Position numbers and translations under genes: made by a program. Shown piece after piece: positions 59,198-64,000 of a stretch of 64,000 nt of DNA; position 1 is the first letter of the stretch; each line of letters starts with the position of its first letter. The notes beneath the pieces are model-generated. The model did no database searches. It saw nothing but the letters and a program-made list of their open reading frames with translations, and was not told the DNA's origin. The DNA lies in NCBI RefSeq assembly GCF_040371945.1, contig NZ_BAABWS010000002.1, forward strand, positions 558,001-622,000, given 5' to 3'. The DNA is from Litorivita sp040371945 (lineage in GTDB: Bacteria > Pseudomonadota > Alphaproteobacteria > Rhodobacterales > Rhodobacteraceae).

Positions 59198-60418
59198 CTA
59201 GGCCTCTTTGGGCCGCAGCGCCAGCCAGATCAACGCGCCGCCCGCCAGCATCAAGAACGGCGCCATTGCCAGATTGACCGCCGACCATCCGGCCTGCGCC
59301 GAGCCGCCCGAGCAATTCATCAAACCGCCCGAGGCCAGCGAGGCAAAGGTCACGCCGCCAAAGACCAAAAGATCGTTGAGCCCCTGCATCCGTCCGCGCT
59401 CATGCGGCTCATGCGCGCCCGCAAGCATCGCCGTCGCGCCGATAAAGCCGAAGTTCCAGCCCACGCCGAGCAAGACCAGCGCGATGAAGAAGTTGTTCAA
59501 ATCCACCCCTTCGAGCGCCACGATCCCCGCCGCGCCAAGGATCAAAAGCCCCGCCGCGACGATTTTCTCGACGCCGAAGCGTGCGATCAGATGGCCGGTG
59601 AAAAACGACGGCACATACATCGCCAGAACATGCGCCGAGACCACATCGGCGGCGCTTGATTTTTCAAAGCCGCAGCCGACCACCGCCAAGGGCGTCGATG
59701 TCATCACAAGGTTCATCAACGCATAGGAGACCATGGCGCAGATCACCGCCACGGCGATGCGCGGGGTTTTCAGTAGCTCCATCCGGCTGCGCCCTTTCGG
59801 AGCATCCACGGCGGGCAGCGGCGGTTTGGGTATGTCGAGGAAAAGAAACAAGAACGAGCCGATCACATTCACCGCGATCACCGCCAGATAGGTGCCAAGG
59901 AAAGGCACGACCATGGCCTCTGCGGTGACTTTGAACAGCTGCGGCCCGATCAGCGCGCTGACCAGCCCGCCCGCCATGACGTAGGAAATCGCCTTGGGCC
60001 GGAAGGTTTCAGAGGCGGTATCAGCGGCGGCAAAGCGGTAGAACCCCTGCGCGGACATGTAAACGCCGGTGATCAAAGAGCCGGTCAGATAGACCGCGAA
60101 AGAGCCGATATAAAGCCCGTAGGCCGATACCGCCGCGCCCAAGGCCCCCGCCACAGCGCCCAAGGTAAACCCCGCGCGGCGGCCATAGCGTTGCATGATA
60201 TTCGACACTGGCGTGGCGGCAAACATGCTGCCCAACACGATGAGCGAGATCGGCAGCGTGGCAAAACAGGCATTGGTGGCCAAGGATTGCCCCGCCAGCC
60301 CGCCCATGATGAAAATCATAGGCATCTGCGCACCCAAAAGCGCCTGCGCCATCACAAGGATCGTCACATTGCGCTTGGCGCGCGCATCATCGGCGGGTGG
60401 GGCGGTCATATCTGTCAT
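59198..60418 (-). CDS. MFS transporter
   Basis: A 406-residue inner-membrane carrier with about 12 hydrophobic segments in two halves, split by a cytosolic loop (IPKPPLPAVDAPKGRSRMELLKTPR). The cytosolic A-type motif of the superfamily is represented by SNIMQRYGRRAGF and GHLIARFGVEKI. The substrate is unknown, and no regulator or enzyme nearby gives a hint. The start at 60418 (MTDMTAPPADD) is preferred over an ATG 24 bp upstream. Confidence 0.9.
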   Translation of the reverse strand: MTDMTAPPADDARAKRNVTILVMAQALLGAQMPMIFIMGGLAGQSLATNACFATLPISLIVLGSMFAATPVSNIMQRYGRRAGFTLGAVAGALGAAVSAYGLYIGSFAVYLTGSLITGVYMSAQGFYRFAAADTASETFRPKAISYVMAGGLVSALIGPQLFKVTAEAMVVPFLGTYLAVIAVNVIGSFLFLFLDIPKPPLPAVDAPKGRSRMELLKTPRIAVAVICAMVSYALMNLVMTSTPLAVVGCGFEKSSAADVVSAHVLAMYVPSFFTGHLIARFGVEKIVAAGLLILGAAGIVALEGVDLNNFFIALVLLGVGWNFGFIGATAMLAGAHEPHERGRMQGLNDLLVFGGVTFASLASGGLMNCSGGSAQAGWSAVNLAMAPFLMLAGGALIWLALRPKEA

Positions 60419-60495
60419 GGGGAATGCGTAGCTTTTCGCCACTGCGCCGTCCAGCGCGGAAACTACGGGATCGCGGGCGCGCTCATATGGCGCGC

Positions 60496-61785
60496 TCAGG
60501 GCGCGGCGCGGTCGATCACATGGGCAAAGGAGCCGAAAACCCGCCCGCGCCGCAATCCGGCCGCGCCAAGCGCGCCGCCCTCGGCATCGCGCGCCTCGAA
60601 CAACGGATCGCCCGCCGCGCGCAGGGTGGTGGCGTAATGAAACTCATGCCCGCTCAAAGGCTGCGCGCCGAAAGGAGAGCCGCCAACGGGCGTGAGGCTG
60701 CGATAACCCAAATGCAACTTGCGCTGCGCAAAGGAGGTCTCCAGCCCCAGCAGGCCCAGCATCGCATGGCGGCGGCCTTCGGCATCAATGAGCCCTTCGC
60801 CAAGCATCATATATCCGCCGCATTCACCATACATATCAATATCTTGCGCGGCGATTTTGACGCTGCGCATGAAGGTCTCTGCGCTGGCGAGACGTCCGGC
60901 ATGTAGCTCCGGATAGCCACCTGGAAGGTAGAGAAAATCGCAAGGCGGCAGCGCCTCATCGGCCAGCGGCGAGACGGGGATCACCTCGGCCCCCGCGCGG
61001 CGCCAATCCTCCAGAAGATGCGGATAGGCAAAGGCAAAGGCGGCGTCCTGTGCCACGGCGATGCGCTGCGCGGGCGGGGCAAGACCGGAAAGAAGCGGCG
61101 CGTGTGCCAGCGGCGCGGCCAGCGCCATGAGCGCCTCCAGATCAAGGCTTTGCGCCAAAGCATCCGCCGCGCGGTCCAAAAATCCGTCCAGATCCGCGCG
61201 CTCGCCCGCTTGCACCAATCCCAAATGCCGCGAGGGCAGCGCCAGATCGGCGCGGCGCGCCATGGCGGCCAGAACCGGCAGGCCGAGCGGCTCCAAGGCG
61301 CGGCGCAGCATCGCCTCGTGGCGCGCAGAGCCGACATTGTTGAGGATCACGCCGCCGATGCGCACGCCTGCGTCAAACCCCGCAAACCCCGCGACCAAAG
61401 GCGCGATCGATCCGGCCATACGCCCCGCATCCACCACCAAAATCACCGGCAGCTCCAGCATCCGCGCCAGATCAGCCACCGCGCCGCGCCCCTCGGGCGG
61501 CGCGCCGTCAAACAGGCCCATCGCCCCCTCGATCACCAACATCCCGTCGCCCGAGGCCAATCCTTTGATCCGCGCGGGCGACATCGCCCAAGCATCGAGA
61601 TTGGGGCAGGGCGCGCCGCAAGCGGCCTCGTGAAATTTCGGGTCGATATAGTCGGGGCCGGATTTGGCCCCGCGCACGGCCATGCCTTGGCGCGCGAGCA
61701 GGCGCAAAAGCGCCAAGGTCACCGTGGTTTTGCCCGCCCCCGAGGAGGGCGCGGCGAGGATCACGCCTGAGCTTGCGGCGCTCAT
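60496..61785 (-). CDS. cobB: Cobyrinate (hydrogenobyrinate) a,c-diamide synthase
   Basis: A 429-residue amidotransferase of cobalamin synthesis. The N-terminal ATPase domain has a P-loop (APSSGAGKTTVTLALL) and the IDPKFHEAA/GPDYID block. The C-terminal glutaminase domain has the catalytic cysteine in YGECGGYMML and a histidine in GHEFHYAT. It adds two amides using glutamine. Which name applies (CobB or CbiA) depends on whether cobalt is inserted before or after; that cannot be read from sequence. Its ATG overlaps the cobA stop as ATGA, so the frame open beyond 61785 is not part of it. Confidence 0.93.
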   Translation of the reverse strand: MSAASSGVILAAPSSGAGKTTVTLALLRLLARQGMAVRGAKSGPDYIDPKFHEAACGAPCPNLDAWAMSPARIKGLASGDGMLVIEGAMGLFDGAPPEGRGAVADLARMLELPVILVVDAGRMAGSIAPLVAGFAGFDAGVRIGGVILNNVGSARHEAMLRRALEPLGLPVLAAMARRADLALPSRHLGLVQAGERADLDGFLDRAADALAQSLDLEALMALAAPLAHAPLLSGLAPPAQRIAVAQDAAFAFAYPHLLEDWRRAGAEVIPVSPLADEALPPCDFLYLPGGYPELHAGRLASAETFMRSVKIAAQDIDMYGECGGYMMLGEGLIDAEGRRHAMLGLLGLETSFAQRKLHLGYRSLTPVGGSPFGAQPLSGHEFHYATTLRAAGDPLFEARDAEGGALGAAGLRRGRVFGSFAHVIDRAAP

Positions 61786-62633
61786 TGCGCCTCGGCGGGC
61801 ATCCCGCGGCCCAAAGGGTCGAGATCGCGCGGCGCTGCCCCTGCGGCCATGCCTTGCCAATCGAGCACCTGCCGCATCAGGACCGAGCGCCCGACGCAAA
61901 TGATCGCAGGCGGCGCAAGCTTCGAGGCGGCGATATCGGCGACCAGATCGCCCAATGTGGTCTCGAGCACCGCCTGTTTGTCGGTCGTCGCCTCGACCAC
62001 CACGGCCACAGGCTCGTCCGCTGCGCGCCCCGCCGCCATCAAGGCCCCCGCGATGCGCTCGGCGTGTTTCATGCCCATATAGATCACCAGAACCTGCGAG
62101 CCGCGCGAGATCGCCTCCCAATCGAGGCTCGATGTCACCTCGCCGGTCTGGTCGTGGCCGGTGACAAAGGTCACCGATTGGTTCACATCGCGGTGCGTCA
62201 CGGGGATGCCCGCATAGGCCAAACCGCCGATCCCTGCCGAAATTCCGGGGATAATGCGGATCGGAATGCCGTGCTGGACCAAGGTCTGCGCCTCTTCGCC
62301 GCCGCGCCCGAAGACAAAGGGATCGCCGCCCTTGAGGCGCAAAACCCGTTTGCCCGCCCGCGCCAGATCGACCAGCCGCAAGGAGATATCCTTTTGTTTT
62401 GCCGAAGGTTTTCCGCCGCGCTTGCCCGCATAGATATGCTCGGCCTGCGGCGCCCAATCCAAGATCGCCTCTTGCACCAGCGCATCATAGATCACCACAT
62501 CGGCTTGGCGCAGCGCGTTGAGCGCGTGCAGCGTCAACAGCCCCGGATCGCCCGGACCCGCGCCGCACAGCCAGACCCAGCCCGCCTCAAGCACGGGCCA
62601 ATCGGATGTCGGAAGAGAGATTGAATCAGTCAT
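61782..62633 (-). CDS. cobA: Uroporphyrinogen-III C-methyltransferase
   Basis: A 283-residue SAM-dependent methyltransferase making precorrin-2, the branch point to cobalamin and siroheme. It has the family start VWLCGAGPGDPGLLTLHALNAL, DALVQEAIL, LRLKGGDPFVFGRGGEE and ISAGIGGLAYAGIPVTHR. It is a single-domain SUMT, without the CysG dehydrogenase/ferrochelatase part. First gene of the cobA-cobB unit, divergent from cbiD. Confidence 0.95.
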   Translation of the reverse strand: MTDSISLPTSDWPVLEAGWVWLCGAGPGDPGLLTLHALNALRQADVVIYDALVQEAILDWAPQAEHIYAGKRGGKPSAKQKDISLRLVDLARAGKRVLRLKGGDPFVFGRGGEEAQTLVQHGIPIRIIPGISAGIGGLAYAGIPVTHRDVNQSVTFVTGHDQTGEVTSSLDWEAISRGSQVLVIYMGMKHAERIAGALMAAGRAADEPVAVVVEATTDKQAVLETTLGDLVADIAASKLAPPAIICVGRSVLMRQVLDWQGMAAGAAPRDLDPLGRGMPAEAQ

Positions 62634-62748
62634 AGCGCCTTATGGCGCGAATTTTCCCCCGAAGGAAGATGCGCCCGCGCGGCAAATTTATCCGCGCGTG
62701 CAGGGTTCGGATTGGCGCGCGGGCGCGGGCGTGGTTATAGTCGCGCGC

Positions 62749-63828
62749 ATGAGCGATGATCCCTCAATGACAGCGGCGGCGACAGCGGCGGCAAAACCCG
62801 CCAGCGCGCTGCGCCGCGGCTGGACCACGGGCGCCTGCGCCACGGCGGCCACGCGGGCGGCCTTGATGGTGCTATGGGGCGAGGGCGCGCCCGAACGTGT
62901 GCGCATCACCTTGCCGCGCGGCGAGCGGCCCGAGTTTGCCGTCGAGGCCGCGCGCAGCGGCGCAGGCTGGGCCGAGGCCTGTATCATCAAAGACGCGGGC
63001 GACGATCCCGATGTGACCCACCGCGCGCGCATCTGGGCGCGGGTCGAGGCCTCCGGCGGCGGCGTGGTGTTTGCCGCAGGCGCGGGCGTCGGCACGGTCA
63101 CCAAGGCGGGATTGCCCATCGGCGTGGGCGAGCCTGCGATCAATCCGGTGCCGCGCGAGATGATGGCGGGCACGGTGGCGGAAATGGCCGCACGCCTCGG
63201 GCAAGTGGCTGATATCAAAATCACAATCTCGGTCGAAGGCGGCGAGGCTTTGGCCGCGAAAACATGGAACCCGCGCCTTGGCATCATCGGCGGGCTGTCA
63301 ATCCTTGGCACCACGGGGATCGTGCGCCCGTTCAGCTGCGCGGCATGGATCGCCTCGATCCACCGCGGCATTGACGTGGCGCGCGCGGGCGGGCAGAGCC
63401 ATGTCGCGGGCTGCACAGGGGCCACGTCAGAGCGGGTGGTGCAGGCGCTATATGGCCTGCCCGATCACGCGATGCTCGATATGGGCGATTTCGCCGGAGG
63501 CATGCTCAAATACCTCGCCAAACATCCGGTCGCGCGGGTCACCATCGGCGGCGGCATCGGCAAGATGACCAAACTGGCCCAAGGCGCGCGCGATCTGCAC
63601 TCGGGGCGCTCTCAGGTGGATTTCGACGCGCTGGCCGAGGCGCTCGGCGCGCCGCAACTGGCGCAGGCGAACACGGCGCTGGAGGCCTACCGCATGATCG
63701 GCGCGCCGATGGCCGATTGGGTCGCCAAAGGCGCATTGGCCACGGCGCGCGCGATGCTGCCCGAAGGCGTGGCGGTGGATACGGTGGTGATCGACCGCGC
63801 GGGCACCATCTTGGGGCGCGCGCAATGA
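62749..63828 (+). CDS. cbiD: Cobalt-precorrin-5B C1-methyltransferase
   Basis: A 359-residue enzyme. The N-terminal motif RRGWTTGACATAATRAAL and the VGTVTKAGLPIGVGEPAINPVPREM block are diagnostic of CbiD, which methylates C-1 of the corrin ring. In the aerobic pathway the same step is done by CobF, so CbiD here indicates the anaerobic type of chemistry at this step or the mixed pathway known in alphaproteobacteria. The ATG at 62749 is chosen; the frame is open upstream into cobA. It overlaps the next gene as ATGA. Confidence 0.94.
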   Translation: MSDDPSMTAAATAAAKPASALRRGWTTGACATAATRAALMVLWGEGAPERVRITLPRGERPEFAVEAARSGAGWAEACIIKDAGDDPDVTHRARIWARVEASGGGVVFAAGAGVGTVTKAGLPIGVGEPAINPVPREMMAGTVAEMAARLGQVADIKITISVEGGEALAAKTWNPRLGIIGGLSILGTTGIVRPFSCAAWIASIHRGIDVARAGGQSHVAGCTGATSERVVQALYGLPDHAMLDMGDFAGGMLKYLAKHPVARVTIGGGIGKMTKLAQGARDLHSGRSQVDFDALAEALGAPQLAQANTALEAYRMIGAPMADWVAKGALATARAMLPEGVAVDTVVIDRAGTILGRAQ

Positions 63829-64000
63829 CGGTGCTTTTGCTGGCGGGCACGCGCGAGGCGGCGGATATCGCCAAGGCCTTGGCTGCCAAGGGAGTTTCGG
63901 CCGAGGCCTCTTTGGCGGGGGCGACCCGTGCGCCCAAACCCTTGCCGCTCAAAACCCGCAGCGGCGGCTTTGGCGGGGCGCAGGGATTTGCCGACTACCT
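63825..64000 (+). CDS. cobK: Precorrin-6A reductase, N-terminal part (cut by window edge)
   Basis: Only the first 58 codons are present. The start MTVLLLAGTREAADIAKALA has the Rossmann-type GTREA motif of CobK/CbiJ, which reduces precorrin-6A with NADPH. The ATG overlaps the cbiD stop by 4 bp, consistent with coupled translation in a cobalamin operon running off the right edge. Confidence 0.85.
   Translation, partial: MTVLLLAGTREAADIAKALAAKGVSAEASLAGATRAPKPLPLKTRSGGFGGAQGFADY

Noticed and set aside
62634..62748. Cobalamin riboswitch between cobA and cbiD
   Set aside because: The gap is only 115 bp, and no B12-box-like sequence or extended pairing was recognised.

Overview
The window (about 63% G+C by eye) reads as chromosomal DNA of an alphaproteobacterium of the order Rhodobacterales (Rhodobacter/Roseobacter relatives). 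Evidence: a complete gene transfer agent (GTA) gene cluster with the full R. capsulatus gene order, a pyruvate dehydrogenase E1-beta subunit carrying its own lipoyl domain, a VPLPA-CTERM protein, the glnB-glnA pair, and many proteins typical of this order (DUF6314, DUF3445, TPM, ABA4-like). No integrase, transposase, CRISPR array, rRNA operon or plasmid gene was seen. About 63 coding genes and one tRNA are supported, and both ends cut genes (purB at the left, a cobK-like gene at the right).

Layout. 0-8 kb: purB (partial), DUF6314, a hydrolase-OsmC fusion, a DUF3445 protein, a lytic transglycosylase, the nitrogen pair glnB-glnA, and the bifunctional NAD(P)H-hydrate repair enzyme. 8-20 kb: a lone Hint-domain protein, an NIT-domain chemoreceptor, tRNA-Leu(UAG), a VPLPA-CTERM surface protein, trigger factor, the rpsF-rpsR-rplI operon, a small membrane protein followed by a 28-bp tandem repeat, and a YceI protein facing a cytochrome b561-YceI fusion. 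20-25 kb: fatty acid synthesis (fabD, fabG, acpP, fabF) and mltG. 25.6-39.9 kb: the GTA cluster, 17 genes from small terminase to the megatron tail protein, all intact and in one direction. 40-45 kb: cysE, then pdhA-pdhB-pdhC and an ftsB-like gene on the other strand. 45-54 kb: an AidB-like acyl-CoA dehydrogenase, an SDR, pgk, a cytosolic plus exported cyclophilin pair, a TPM protein with a PEP mutase/isocitrate lyase homologue, an 8-bp satellite repeat, and an ArsR-AHSA1 pair. 54-60 kb: cysS, cimA, an alpha/beta hydrolase, a phytoene-synthase-like protein and an MFS transporter. 60-64 kb: cobalamin genes in two divergent units (cobA-cobB and cbiD-cobK).

The most interesting region is the GTA cluster. 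By homology to the RcGTA system it should make small virus-like particles that package random host DNA; no lysis, replication or integration genes lie here, so it is not a prophage. Upstream of its first gene is a near-consensus sigma-70-type promoter followed within about 30 bp by a strong intrinsic terminator, an arrangement that suggests attenuation or a short terminated RNA. Two of the few real gaps inside the otherwise tightly packed operon hold large predicted hairpins, one directly after the major capsid gene, while the gaps before the capsid and major tail genes are unstructured and A/C-rich. A second possible attenuation system lies before cysS, where an 18-codon open frame contains three cysteine codons. 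All regulatory proposals are inference from sequence; nothing was computed or searched.
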